Of a stretch of 64,000 nt of DNA, positions 7,811 through 16,185 are shown piece by piece. The stretch's first letter is position 1. Each line of letters opens with the position of its first letter. The translations under genes were made by a program, and so were the position numbers. Source of the DNA: PALSA-612 sp964595575 (GTDB taxonomy: Bacteria > Actinomycetota > Thermoleophilia > Gaiellales > Gaiellaceae); NCBI GenBank assembly GCA_964595575.1, contig CAZQRA010000006.1:1-64000 (forward strand). Direction: 5' to 3'. Under the pieces are notes generated by a model, which saw nothing but the letters and a program-made list of their open reading frames with translations, was not told the DNA's origin and ran no database searches.

Positions 7811-8526
7811 GCGACGAGGACGACCGGGCGGCGGCGTACGATGCCTGGTACCGGACCGGCCTGGGCGCGGCGGCCCACCGGATCGAGTTGGCCGTGGTCG
7901 AGGAGCTGGCCGCCCCCCGGGCCGGCGAGACGGCTCTCGACGTCGGCTGCGGCACCGGGATCTACACGGCCTGGCTCGTGGAGCAGGGCCTGGAGGTGGT
8001 AGGGGTCGATCGCGATCCGGAGATGCTCGCTGCCGCCAGGCGCAGGGCGCCGGGGGCGCGCATCGTCGAGGGCGAGGTTACCCTCCTTCCCTTCGCTGAC
8101 CGGCAGTTCGATCTCACCCTCGCGGTCACCGTCTTCTGTTTTCTCGCTCCCGGAGAGCGCGCTCGTGCCGCCCGGGAGCTGGTGCGGGTGACGAGGCAGG
8201 GAGGGCGGGTGGTGATCGGCGAGCTTGCCCCTTGCAGCCTGTGGGCCCTCAAGCGTCGTCTCCAGGGATGGGCCGGCTCTCCCACCTGGCGGTCTGCTCG
8301 GTTCACGACCAGGTCCGAGCTTGAGAGGCTGCTCGCCCGGGCCGGCGCGGTACCGACGGTCGCGCGCTACGCCCTCTACCTTCCCCCCATCGACCACCCG
8401 GCCCTGACCTCGAGGGCGCAGGCGCTCGAGCGACTGGGAGCGCGGCTGGGGCCGCTCGGGGCCGCCTTCGTGGCCGTGCGGGGGGAGCTCCCCGCTACGG
8501 GCCGGCCGGGAAGGGAGGGCTCATGA
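7807..8526 (+). CDS. Class I SAM-dependent methyltransferase
   Basis: 239 residues. Motif I is ETALDVGCGTGIYTAWL (about 38-54), motif II VVGVDRDPEMLAAAR (about 60-75), and post-motif II VEGEVTLLPFADRQFDLTLAVTVFCFL (UbiE/type-11 pattern). The acidic end of motif II (VDRD) binds the SAM ribose. Substrate unknown; the type-11 family modifies small molecules. Third gene of the operon starting at 5838, with a GTG overlapping the preceding TGA. It is followed by the DsrE remnant after an ATGAGGTG junction. Confidence 0.85.
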   Translation: MSDEDDRAAAYDAWYRTGLGAAAHRIELAVVEELAAPRAGETALDVGCGTGIYTAWLVEQGLEVVGVDRDPEMLAAARRRAPGARIVEGEVTLLPFADRQFDLTLAVTVFCFLAPGERARAARELVRVTRQGGRVVIGELAPCSLWALKRRLQGWAGSPTWRSARFTTRSELERLLARAGAVPTVARYALYLPPIDHPALTSRAQALERLGARLGPLGAAFVAVRGELPATGRPGREGS

Positions 8527-8585
8527 GGTGCTCGTCCTCGCGAACGACCCCCTACGGAACGGAGCTGGCCTCCAACGCCCTCCGA
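8527..8585 (+). pseudogene. Remnant of a DsrE-family sulfur-relay gene
   Basis: From GTG 8527 the frame reads VLVLANDP; after a two-base deficit in the C run it continues YGTELASNALR in another frame. Joined, this matches the DsrE-family N-terminus (.LVL.NDPPYGTE...NALR). The similarity stops at 8585, two bases before a perfect inverted repeat (8587-8603) at the edge of the transposase region; the remaining ~90 residues of a DsrE protein are absent. It lies directly after the methyltransferase, so it would have been the fourth gene of the 5838 operon. Confidence 0.55.
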
Positions 8586-8586
8586 G

Positions 8587-8603
8587 CGAGGGACTGTCCC
8601 TCG
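8587..8603. repeat. Inverted repeat CGAGGGAC-T-GTCCCTCG, candidate RAYT end
   Basis: A perfect 8-bp inverted repeat with a one-base centre. It marks exactly where DsrE homology ends and lies 141 bases before a REP-associated tyrosine transposase gene. Such transposases recognise short palindromic REP hairpins. No second copy was found right of the transposase. Confidence 0.5.
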
Positions 8604-8732
8604 GACGTGGCGGGGGGAGTCGTGGCCGAGAGGGGCAGGTTTGGCTCAACCACGCCGACGCGGGGTAACGAATCCGTGTCGAGAGAGCGCCGGGATCGAC
8701 CTCGGCTCCCCCGGGCGGCAGGCCGGATCGCC

Positions 8733-8738
8733 TAGTCT
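8733..8738 (+). promoter_or_regulatory. -10 box TAGTCT of the RAYT gene
   Basis: TAGTCT is six bases before the GTG at 8745 and no ribosome-binding site is present, so the transposase mRNA is predicted to be leaderless. Confidence 0.5.
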
Positions 8739-8744
8739 CCCGGC

Positions 8745-9188
8745 GTGCCGCGGCGGCCGCGCAGAGACCTTCCCGACGGCGTCTTCCACGTCGTCTCGCG
8801 GGGCGTGGCGGGATGCCACATCTTCGCCGATGACCACGACCGCCGCCTCTTCGTACGGCTGCTTGCGGCAGCCAGGGAGCGCGTTCGCTGGATCTGCCAT
8901 GCCTTCTGCCTCATGGGAACGCACTACCACCTGGTGCTGGAGGCAGACGTGCTTCGGCTGGGCCGAGGCATGCACTGGCTGAACGGCGTCTACGCCCAGC
9001 GCTTCAACCGCCGGCACGGCCGCCGCGGCCACCTGTTCGAGGGCCGCTACTCGGCGTTCGTGGTGGAGGGCGACGAGCACCTCCAGGCCACCTGCCTGTA
9101 CGTGCTCGCCAACCCGGTGCGCGCGGGCCTGTGCGAGCGAGTGGACGACTGGCCGTGGGCGGCCGGCCCGGCTAGCGAGCGGCCGTAG
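8745..9188 (+). mobile_element. REP-associated tyrosine transposase (RAYT; IS200-like Y1 HUH family)
   Basis: 147 residues, the normal size. The N-terminus (PRRPRRDLPDGVFHVVSRGV) is the family signature. The HUH motif is THYHLVLE (His60, His62), and the catalytic Tyr119 sits in CLYVLANPVRAGL; both are intact, so the protein could be active. RAYTs cut single-stranded DNA at REP palindromes and are usually single-copy domesticated elements. The gene separates a truncated DsrE gene from the acyl-CoA dehydrogenase, and its last 17 bases overlap the 3' end of that convergent gene. Confidence 0.9.
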
Positions 9189-10389
9189 CCTCGGCTGGAG
9201 ACCACGAGACGAGGGGAGACATCTCGCCGGGATGCCCGTTGAGCCGGCGGTAGCCGAGCGCGTGCTCGGCCTGCATCATCTTGTGGATCTGGGTCGTGCC
9301 CTCGTAGATGATGGGGGCGCGGGCGTTGCGGAAGTAGCGCTCGATGCCGTACTCGGCCGCGTAGCCGTAGGAGCCGAAGATCTGGATGGCCATGTGCGCC
9401 GCCTCGAAGGCGCATTCGGTCGCGTGCCATTTGGCGAGGGAGGTCTCGCGGGTATTGCGCTTGCCCTGGTTCTTCATCCAGGCCGCCTGCATCACGAGCA
9501 GCTTGGAGGTCTCGTAGCCGAGCACCATCTTGGCGATCATGTCCTGGACGAACTGGTACCGGCCGATGGGCTGGCCGAACGTCTCCCGCTGGTTGGCGTA
9601 CTCGATGGAGCGCTCGAGGCAGGCCCGGATGACGCCGCAGGCGCCGGCCGCCACCGTGAACCTCCCCTGGTCGAGGGAGTACATGGCGATCTCGAATCCC
9701 TGCCCCTCCTCGCCGATCCGGTTCTCGATCGGCACCTCCACGTTCTCGAAGAAGAGCTCGCCGGTCGACCCTGCCCACACCCCCAGCTTGTGCTCGGTCT
9801 CGGCGCTCGTGAACCCCTTCATGCCCTTCTCGACCAGGAAGGCGGTGATCCCCCGGTGGCGAGCCTCAGGGTCGGTCTTGGCGAAGACGAGGGCGTGGTC
9901 GGCGACGGTGGCGTAGGAGATCCAGTTCTTCTGCCCGTTCAGGACGTATACGTCCCCCTCTCGTCGGGCCGTCGTCTTCATGGCCGCCACGTCCGATCCC
10001 GCCGCCGGCTCGGTCAGCCCGAAGCAGCCGATCTTCTCTCCTCGTGCCTGAGGGACGAGGAACCGTCGCTTCTGCTCCTCCGTGCCGTAGCGGAGCAGCG
10101 ACAGGGAGTTGAGCCCCACGTGCACGGAGATGAGCGTGCGGAAGGCGGCCTCCCCCCGCTCGATCTCCTCGCAGACGAGCGCCTCCGACACGAAGTCGAG
10201 CCCGGCCCCTCCGTACTCCTCGGGGATCACGATGCCGAGCAGCCCGAGCTCGGCCATGCCCTCAATGACGCCCAGGTCGAGCCGGTGGGCGAGGTCGTTC
10301 TCCACCGCCTGCGGGAGGATCCGCTCCTCCACGAAGGACCGCACCGTCTCCTGGATCAGCTCCTGCTCGGGCGTCAGCGAGAAGTCCAC
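9172..10389 (-). CDS. Acyl-CoA dehydrogenase
   Basis: 405 residues of the FAD-dependent acyl-CoA dehydrogenase family, which makes the alpha-beta double bond in acyl-CoA. It has the helical N-terminal domain (FSLTPEQELIQETVRSFVEE), the flavin/substrate motif CFGLTEPAAGSD, beta-domain NGQKNWIS, FGQPIGRYQFVQDMIAKM, and the IFGSYGYAAEYGIERYFRNARAPIIYEGTTQI block with the catalytic-base Glu in YEGT. After the usual end (EHALGYRR) a tail of about 20 unusual residues runs toward the transposase, perhaps gained when the element inserted. GTG start with TAGGCT six bases upstream (leaderless). Divergent from a second dehydrogenase across a TetR operator. Confidence 0.92.
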   Translation of the reverse strand: MDFSLTPEQELIQETVRSFVEERILPQAVENDLAHRLDLGVIEGMAELGLLGIVIPEEYGGAGLDFVSEALVCEEIERGEAAFRTLISVHVGLNSLSLLRYGTEEQKRRFLVPQARGEKIGCFGLTEPAAGSDVAAMKTTARREGDVYVLNGQKNWISYATVADHALVFAKTDPEARHRGITAFLVEKGMKGFTSAETEHKLGVWAGSTGELFFENVEVPIENRIGEEGQGFEIAMYSLDQGRFTVAAGACGVIRACLERSIEYANQRETFGQPIGRYQFVQDMIAKMVLGYETSKLLVMQAAWMKNQGKRNTRETSLAKWHATECAFEAAHMAIQIFGSYGYAAEYGIERYFRNARAPIIYEGTTQIHKMMQAEHALGYRRLNGHPGEMSPLVSWSPAEATAAR

Positions 10390-10395
10390 GCCGCC

Positions 10396-10401
10396 AGCCT
10401 A
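10396..10401 (-). promoter_or_regulatory. -10 box TAGGCT of the minus-strand acyl-CoA dehydrogenase
   Basis: On the minus strand TAGGCT ends six bases before the GTG at 10389, predicting a leaderless transcript. Confidence 0.5.
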
Positions 10402-10464
10402 CCGCGCTCCCGCCGAGCGGGGCGCCACTACCGGAGTTGACGGATGCTGCCCCGCCACCCTACC

Positions 10465-10482
10465 ATTGACTGACCAGTCAAT
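10465..10482. promoter_or_regulatory. Predicted TetR operator ATTGACTGACCAGTCAAT
   Basis: Perfect inverted repeat of eight bases (ATTGACTG / CAGTCAAT) with a two-base centre. It differs by one base from the site over tetR (2967-2984). A -10-like TACCAT (10461-10466) abuts it, so binding would block transcription of the plus-strand dehydrogenase and could also affect the divergent one. Confidence 0.75.
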
Positions 10483-10501
10483 CGAGCCCGGAGAGACTCC
10501 C

Positions 10502-11686
10502 ATGGCCCTTGCCGAGCGTTCCCTTCCTGCCGCGGTCTCCTTCGCCCTCAGCGACGAGCAGAAGGCGCTCCGGGAGCTGGCCCACGAATTCGCCGAGAAG
10601 GAGATCCGGCCTAAGGCGGCCGAGTACGACGAGCGCTCCACCCACCCCGGCGACGTCATCGCCAAGGCGCACGAGCTCGGCCTCATGAACCTCCACGTCC
10701 CTCCCGAGTACGGCGGCCCCGGCCTGGGCGCCCTGGAGGGCTGCCTGGTCGACGAGGAGCTCTGCTGGGGCTGCTCAGGCATCGGTACCGCCATCATGGC
10801 CAACGGCCTCGCTGCCGGCCCCCTCATCATGGCCGGCACCGAGGAGCAGAAGCGCCGCTGGCTGCCCCCGCTCGTGGCCGAGCCGCTCCTGTGCTCGTTC
10901 TGCCTCACCGAGCCCAACGCGGGCTCCGACGTCTCGGCCATCCAGACGACGGCGGTGCGCCACGGCGACGAGTACGTCATCAACGGCTCCAAGATGTTCA
11001 TCACCAACGCCGGCCACGCCGCCTGGCTGACGGTGTTCGCCTCCACCGACCGCGAGAAGCGGCACCGGGGCCTCAGCGCCTTCATCGTCCCCGCCGACGC
11101 CGACGGCGTGGTGGTGGAGAGGCACCTAGACAAGATGGGCCAGCGGGCCACCGATACCTCGGCCGTCGCCTTCCAGGACGTCAAGGTGCCTGCGGCCAAC
11201 CGCATCGGCGCCGAGGGGGAGGGGTTCAAGATCGCCATGGCCACCCTCGACTGGACGCGACCGGGGACGGCAGCGGGGGCCGTGGGAGTGGCCCGGGCCG
11301 CCTTCGAGCACGCCTGCGAGTACGCGAAGACGCGCGTCCAGTTCGACCAGCCGATCGCCATGAACCAGGGCGTCAACTTCCTCATCGCCGACATGGCTAC
11401 CAAGATCGAGGCCGCCCGGCTTCTCTCGTGGCAGGCGGCCTGGATGCTCGACCAGGGCTACGGTCGCCGCTCCACGCTCTACTCCTCGATGGCCAAGCGC
11501 TTCGCCGCCGATACCTGCATGGAGGTGACGACGGACGCCGTCCAGATCTTCGGCGGGTACGGCTACATGAAGGAGTACCCGGTCGAGAAGCTCATGCGCG
11601 ACGCCAAGCTGTTCCAGATCTACGAGGGGACCTCCCAGATCCAGCGCCTCGTGATCGCCCGCGAGATCCTGCTCCCGCGCGAGTAG
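10502..11686 (+). CDS. Acyl-CoA dehydrogenase (AcdA-like)
   Basis: 394 residues. Family blocks in order: N-terminal helices (FALSDEQKALRELAHEFAEKEI), PPEYGGPGLG, CFCLTEPNAGSDVSAI-type flavin motif (about 130), NGSKMFITNAG, MGQRATDTSAVAFQDVKVP, FDQPIAMNQGVNFLIADMA, QIFGGYGYMKEYPVEKLMRDAKL and QIYEGTSQIQR, where the Glu is the catalytic base. This looks like a short/medium-chain enzyme. The ATG has a leader of about 30 bases with GGAGAG seven bases upstream, unlike many neighbours. The operator 10465-10482 lies in the promoter, so it is probably repressed by the TetR protein encoded at 2968. Confidence 0.93.
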   Translation: MALAERSLPAAVSFALSDEQKALRELAHEFAEKEIRPKAAEYDERSTHPGDVIAKAHELGLMNLHVPPEYGGPGLGALEGCLVDEELCWGCSGIGTAIMANGLAAGPLIMAGTEEQKRRWLPPLVAEPLLCSFCLTEPNAGSDVSAIQTTAVRHGDEYVINGSKMFITNAGHAAWLTVFASTDREKRHRGLSAFIVPADADGVVVERHLDKMGQRATDTSAVAFQDVKVPAANRIGAEGEGFKIAMATLDWTRPGTAAGAVGVARAAFEHACEYAKTRVQFDQPIAMNQGVNFLIADMATKIEAARLLSWQAAWMLDQGYGRRSTLYSSMAKRFAADTCMEVTTDAVQIFGGYGYMKEYPVEKLMRDAKLFQIYEGTSQIQRLVIAREILLPRE

Positions 11687-11722
11687 GGCGGCCGGCCGGC
11701 CCTGCCTGACCGCCGAAGGCGC

Positions 11723-11876
11723 CGGCGACCGCGATCTCGATGCACCAGACGCGATCGAGCTCGGCGTGCACGCCTCGAACGAGCGAGCGCGGGCCCTCTA
11801 CGAGGCGGCCGCGTTCGAGCCGGTGCGGGAGCTGCCGGAGATCGGGTTCACGATCATGCGCAAGAGCCTCCGGTGA
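11723..11876 (+). pseudogene. C-terminal fragment of a GNAT acetyltransferase
   Basis: One frame reads IELGVHASNERARALYEAAAFEP and ends in IMRKSLR then TGA at 11874-11876. The N-R-A-x-x-L-Y-E-x-x-G/A-F pattern is the last conserved block of GNAT N-acetyltransferases. Nothing upstream supplies the acetyl-CoA-binding motif, and the preceding frame runs into the dehydrogenase end, so about two thirds of the gene is missing. Confidence 0.6.
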
Positions 11877-11948
11877 GAGCGGCGAGCCGTACTCCCTCTC
11901 CCGCAGCCACCTCGCCCTTTCGGCCTCAGCTCCCGGGAGAGTGCCCGC

Positions 11949-11954
11949 TACAAT
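11949..11954 (+). promoter_or_regulatory. -10 box TACAAT deciding the TTG start at 11962
   Basis: TACAAT is followed by seven bases and TTG. An in-frame GTG at 11941 would lie upstream of the -10 box, so TTG is preferred. Confidence 0.5.
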
Positions 11955-11961
11955 AGCCGCC

Positions 11962-13821
11962 TTGCAGGTCGAGGCCGCGCAGATCCAGGCCAAGCTGGCC
12001 GCGCTCCGCCTGCGGCGGCGGAGGCAGGCGCGCGTCCGCCTGCTCAAGAGGACCGCCCTCCTCGTGGCCGGCCTCGTGGCCGCCGGCCTCCTCGTGGCCG
12101 GCTTCGTCTTCGCCGGCTCGCCCGATCGCCTGGCCGACGGCCAGCGCATCGCCGGCGTCGAGGTGGGAGGCCTGACCGTGACCGAGGCCCGCCGGGTGCT
12201 CGAGCTCAAGGAGCGGGCCCTTGCCTCGCGGCCGTTGGTGGCGCGAGGGGGTAGCCGCGCCTTCGCGGTGCGGCCTGGAGACGTGGGGCTGCGGATCGAC
12301 TGGCGCTCGGCGGTGGAGCAGGCTCGCCGAGAGGCAGACGGGCTCGGGCCCCTGCGCGGCTTCCGGCGGATGCTCATCGCCCTAGTCGGGCTCGAGGTGA
12401 CGCCGGCTGCCAAGGTCGATCGGGCCGCCCTCGAGGACACCTTGCGGCGGATGGCGGCGGCGGTCGACATCCCCCACCGGGATGCTTCCCTGAGGCTGCG
12501 CGGGCTCGAGCCCCAGATCGTGCCCGGCCGACCGGGACGGGTGCTCGACCGCAAGCGGGCAGGAGAGGCCATCGTCGCCTCGCTCGCCTCTCTCGACCGC
12601 CGGCCGCTCGTGCTGCCGCTCAGGGTCGACCCGGTGCGCGTTCCTGCCCGATCCCTCCTTCCCGTCGCCCGTCGTGTCCGAAGGGCGCTGTCGGCGCCCG
12701 TCCTCCTCACCCTGGGGCCTGCTTCCTACCGCCTCGCTCCTCGCCGGCTGGCAACCCTCCTCGACCTCCCGGCGGGCGGCGAGCGCGGGCTTGGGATCGG
12801 AGGTCCCCAGGCGGATGCCTTCTTCCGCAGCCTGGATCGGAAGGTCTCGAGGCCCGGTCGCGATGCTGAGTTCCGCGTCCTTCCCGGCGGCAAGGTCGAG
12901 GTCGTCCCCCATGTAGAGGGCCGCGTCCTCGACGTCCCCCGCACTGCCTCCGCCCTCCTCGCCGCTGCCCTCTCGCCGCGCCGCCGGGTAGCCGAGATCG
13001 CCGTCGCCGCCAAGGCGCCGGCCATTACCACCGAGCGCGCCCGGGCCATGGGCATCAAGGAGCTGGTGGGAAGCTACACGACCACCTACGGCGGGGTTCC
13101 CAACCGCATCCACAACGTCCAGCTCGTGTCCCGCCTCATCGACAACACGCTCATCCCTCCCGGCAAGACCTTCTCCTTCAACCAGACGACGGGGGCGCGC
13201 ACGCCGGAGAAGGGCTTCCTGGCCGCTCCCGTGATCATCAACGGCGAGCTACAGACGGCCCTCGGCGGTGGGGTCTGTCAAGTCTCCACCACCGTGTTCA
13301 ACGCCGCCTACGAGGCCGGCCTCAAGATCACGGAGCGCACCAACCACGCCCTCTACATCAGCCACTACCCCCAGGGGAGGGACGCCACCGTCGACTATCC
13401 CAGCCTCGACCTCAAGTTCGTGAACGACACCGGCCGCTGGCTCCTCCTGCGGACGTTCGTGTCCGCGTCCTCGCTCACGGTCAACCTGTACGGCACCGAT
13501 CCCGGGCGCAAGGTGACGAGCGAGGTCTCGCCGCTGCGGGTGACGGGACCTCCTCCCCTCGTCACGATCAAGGATCCGACCCTGCCCAAGGGAAAGACGG
13601 TCGTCGTCGAGCCGGGCTCGCCCTCCTTGGCCACGAGCGTCCATCGCCGCGTCTATACGAGGGACGGCAAGCTCCTCTACGACGACGTCTGGTACTCGAG
13701 CTACCGGGGCGAGAAGCGGATCGTGCGGGTGGGCACGAAGCCCAAGGCGCGGTCCGAGCCTGGGCCGAAGCCCAAGCGCGCAAGCGCACCGGCCGGGCTT
13801 CGTCGCGCAGGCGGCGTCTAG
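11962..13821 (+). CDS. VanW-family protein with peptidoglycan-binding-like domains
   Basis: 619 residues. A cytoplasmic basic N-terminus, one membrane helix (about 33-53), two PG_binding_4-like domains (about 65-330) and a VanW domain (about 370-505) with ELVGSYTTTYGG, NRIHNVQL, LIPPGKTFSFNQTTG, GFLAAPVIINGELQTALGGGVCQVSTTVFNAA and HYPQGRDATVDYP. A G5-like tail follows. These envelope proteins probably act on or bind cell wall; the name comes from vanB clusters, but no resistance role is implied and no van genes are nearby. TTG start from the -10 spacing. Confidence 0.88.
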   Translation: MQVEAAQIQAKLAALRLRRRRQARVRLLKRTALLVAGLVAAGLLVAGFVFAGSPDRLADGQRIAGVEVGGLTVTEARRVLELKERALASRPLVARGGSRAFAVRPGDVGLRIDWRSAVEQARREADGLGPLRGFRRMLIALVGLEVTPAAKVDRAALEDTLRRMAAAVDIPHRDASLRLRGLEPQIVPGRPGRVLDRKRAGEAIVASLASLDRRPLVLPLRVDPVRVPARSLLPVARRVRRALSAPVLLTLGPASYRLAPRRLATLLDLPAGGERGLGIGGPQADAFFRSLDRKVSRPGRDAEFRVLPGGKVEVVPHVEGRVLDVPRTASALLAAALSPRRRVAEIAVAAKAPAITTERARAMGIKELVGSYTTTYGGVPNRIHNVQLVSRLIDNTLIPPGKTFSFNQTTGARTPEKGFLAAPVIINGELQTALGGGVCQVSTTVFNAAYEAGLKITERTNHALYISHYPQGRDATVDYPSLDLKFVNDTGRWLLLRTFVSASSLTVNLYGTDPGRKVTSEVSPLRVTGPPPLVTIKDPTLPKGKTVVVEPGSPSLATSVHRRVYTRDGKLLYDDVWYSSYRGEKRIVRVGTKPKARSEPGPKPKRASAPAGLRRAGGV

Positions 13822-13825
13822 CGCT

Positions 13826-14242
13826 CTAGCCTCCGCCCTCGGCCTGGGCGATGGCGCGGGCAAGCCAGGCGGGAAGTCGGCGGGGGCGGAAGGTGCGGGC
13901 GTCCACCAGGGCATGCCGCGTCCATCCCTCGGCCACCAGCTCCGAGTCGCGGGCGAGGGCGTACTCGTACCGAAAGCGCGCTCCCCTGATGTCGCCGCAG
14001 CGGGCGTAGACCGTGACCCGATCGTCGAAGTAGACCGGCTTCAGGTAGCGGAGGTGGGCCTCCGTGGTCAAAGCCTCCAAGCCTTCCCCCTGGAGACGCC
14101 GGTAGCCGCCGGCGAAGCGGGCCAGGTACTCGACCCGGGCGACCTCGAGCCACACGAGGTAGGCGGCGTTGTGGGCGATCCCCTGGGCGTCGGTCTCGGC
14201 GAAGCGGACGACGACGTGGGTCGAGAAGCGAAAGCCGTCCAT
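13826..14242 (-). CDS. Acyl-CoA thioesterase (4HBT hotdog fold)
   Basis: 138 residues. The motif VVVRFAETDAQGIAHNAAYLVWLEVARVEYL is the 4-hydroxybenzoyl-CoA-thioesterase/YbgC signature with the catalytic Asp in ETDAQG, and a typical second half follows (HLRYLKPVYFDDRVTVYARC). It hydrolyses small or medium acyl-CoA thioesters. ATG start with GATAGT eight bases upstream. Lies four bases from the convergent VanW stop. Confidence 0.9.
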   Translation of the reverse strand: MDGFRFSTHVVVRFAETDAQGIAHNAAYLVWLEVARVEYLARFAGGYRRLQGEGLEALTTEAHLRYLKPVYFDDRVTVYARCGDIRGARFRYEYALARDSELVAEGWTRHALVDARTFRPRRLPAWLARAIAQAEGGG

Positions 14243-14277
14243 GGGTGCGTACTATCGCCGCCTCCGGCATCGAGCGT

Positions 14278-15818
14278 CTACCGAGGCGCGACCGGGGCCG
14301 GCCGACGACGCGAGGCGACGCTCGAAAGGCTAGGCTGAGAGCTGGCCTTTCGGCCCAGCGTCTGGATCGGGAAGGCGAAGCTCGGGGGCGGGGGAGAGCA
14401 GGCCCGCGCCGTCCGGGCCCGTAGGCGGTCGATGAAGGGAGCGTAGCGCGCCACCGCAGCGAGGTTGTCGAGCTGGTAGGGGTCGGAAGCAAGGTCGTAC
14501 AGCTCCTCCTCCCCGGTCTCGTACACGACGTACGTGTATCGCTCGCCGCGCAGCCCGCAGTAGCTGGGGACGATGCCGGGCGAGGACCCTCTCAGGTACT
14601 CGATCAGGACCTCGCGCCTGACCCGCCTTCCTTCCGCAAGGAGGGGCGTGAGGTCGCGGCCGTCGAGGCGGGGATGGGGAGCGCGGGCGAGCGAGGCGAT
14701 GGTGGGAGCGAGGTCGACGTTGGCGACGAGGCCGTGCTCCGTGTATCCCGTGACAGGAAGGGCGTCCCAGCGCATGACGAGCGGGACCCGAATCGCCTCC
14801 TCGTAGGGCATCCCCTTCAGGCCCACCGGCAGACGGTGCTCGCCCCAGCTCACGCCGTTGTCGACGTGTAGATAATGAGGGTGCTCTCCAGCTGGCCTCG
14901 CCGTCGAAGGGCTGCCACGATGGAGCCGACGGCTCGATCGACCGCGAGCAGGCTCTCGAGTTGCGAGCGCCTATAGCGGGCTACCGCCTCCAGGCTCCTG
15001 CGCTTGGCCTGGGTCTGCACGTAGGCCGGTTTGTCGGAGACATCCTCCTCGTTGAGGCTGGGCGGGGCGTGAGGAGGCGCGTTGTCCAGACGTCCGCGGT
15101 CGGAGGGCTCGGCAAGCGCCGGCTCGTGCGGTGCCGCCGGCGCGAACAGCAGGAAGAAGGGCCTGCGAGCGCGACGGATGAAGGCCACCGCCTCCCGGGC
15201 GAGGACGGTCGTGGAGTAGTCCTCCGGGGCCGATCCGAACCGCCGGATGCGGCCGTGCTCGTCGACCAGACGGTAGTCGTAGTATCCCCAGCCCCAGGTG
15301 AAGGCTCGCCAGCGATCCCAGCCGGGCGGGACGCGACTGCCCTTGTAGCCGTTGAGGTACTTTCCGACCAGGGCGGTGGTGTAGCCTGCCCTCCGGAGCC
15401 ACACGGCCAAGGTGTCGTCGTCGGGGAAGGCCTGGGCGCCTCCGTACAGCCCAGCGTTGCGGTAGACGCCGTGGGAGTGGGCGTAGCGGCCGGTGAGGAG
15501 GGTGGCCCGGCTGGGGCAGCAGAGGGGAGTCGATACGACGGCGTTGGCGAACAGAATCCCCCGCGCGACCAGCTCGCGCTGGAGGGTGGGCATGGCGAAG
15601 AGGGTGTCGGCGCGCTGGTCGTCGGCGACGATGAGGACGACGTTCGGTCGCCCCGCCCCGCCCCAGGCTCCCTGGGCGGGCTGCCCCGTCGGCCCAACCC
15701 CGCTTGCTCCCGGGCCCAAGACGGCCGCCGCCGAGAGCAGGATCGAGGCTGCGGCCGCCACGCGCCGGGCCTGCCTGAGCAGAGGGAGCCTCCTCGGGCT
15801 GGGAGAGGATGGTGGCAT
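14278..15818 (-). pseudogene. Secreted sulfatase, interrupted by a one-base frameshift
   Basis: Sulfatases remove sulfate esters using a formylglycine made from Cys or Ser. The N-terminus has a signal peptide (about 1-40), then NVVLIVADDQRADTL (metal-binding Asp pair) and LCCPSRATLLTGRY, the CxPSR formylglycine motif. The reading frame breaks at 14863 in the motif YTS/DNG: restoring one base gives YTSDNGVSWGEH, the metal-binding DNG, and reading continues to LYDLASDPYQLDNLA and the stop at 14278. Joined, it has about 510 residues, a normal length. The lesion is a single missing base, so sequencing error is as likely as a true pseudogene. Confidence 0.85.
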
Positions 15819-16065
15819 CGGGGTTCTTAGACGAAGGCCGGCGACCCAGGGTTGGAGACGCGCGAGGCCAGGGCTCTCCGGCCGGCGCCTTCCTCCCGCC
15901 GCCGGGCCGGCCTGCACCGCCCTCCATCCCGTGCATCAGACGCGATAGGGAACCCATGCCTCCGGGAGGCCGAGCGGCCAGGGCGAGGCGAAGCTACTCT
16001 GCTTGTAGGGCAGGCTCGCCCCGCCAGCCCACGCGAAGGAGACAAGGTCGAGGGGAGGAGGAGCC

Positions 16066-16185
16066 GTGGTCGAGATCGGAAAGCCCATGGAGGAGCCGGA
16101 GATCGAGATCCTGCCGGTAGAGATCCCAGTGCCCGAGCCGGCGCCCAAGGAGCCCGACCCAGCGGAGGAGCCCGCTCCCGCATGA
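16066..16185 (+). CDS. Acidic proline-rich microprotein (39 aa)
   Basis: GTG at 16066 follows a very strong ribosome-binding site (GGGAGGAGGA, 5 bases away), rare in this window. The product is MVEIGKPMEEPEIEILPVEI followed by PVPEPAPKEPDPAEEPAPA, almost entirely Glu, Pro, Ile and Ala, probably disordered. Its TGA overlaps the ATG of the next gene (ATGA), so the two are translationally coupled. Similar short acidic Pro/Glu proteins occur in other actinobacteria (recollection, not checked). Function unknown; possibly a partner or expression tuner of the next protein. A TACTCT -10-like box is at 15995-16000. Confidence 0.6.
   Translation: MVEIGKPMEEPEIEILPVEIPVPEPAPKEPDPAEEPAPA

Noticed and set aside
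9189..9240. Right-hand REP-like inverted repeat for the transposase
   Set aside because: CGAG...CTCG matches in this stretch do not share the arms of the left palindrome, so no right end is claimed.
11962..13821. Vancomycin resistance function for the VanW-domain protein
   Set aside because: VanW domains are widespread wall-associated modules; no vanHAX or vanRS genes are present.
15957..16120. Short plus-strand frame with GATAGG six bases before its ATG
   Set aside because: Arg/Ser-rich, and it overlaps the better-supported microprotein frame with its strong ribosome-binding site.
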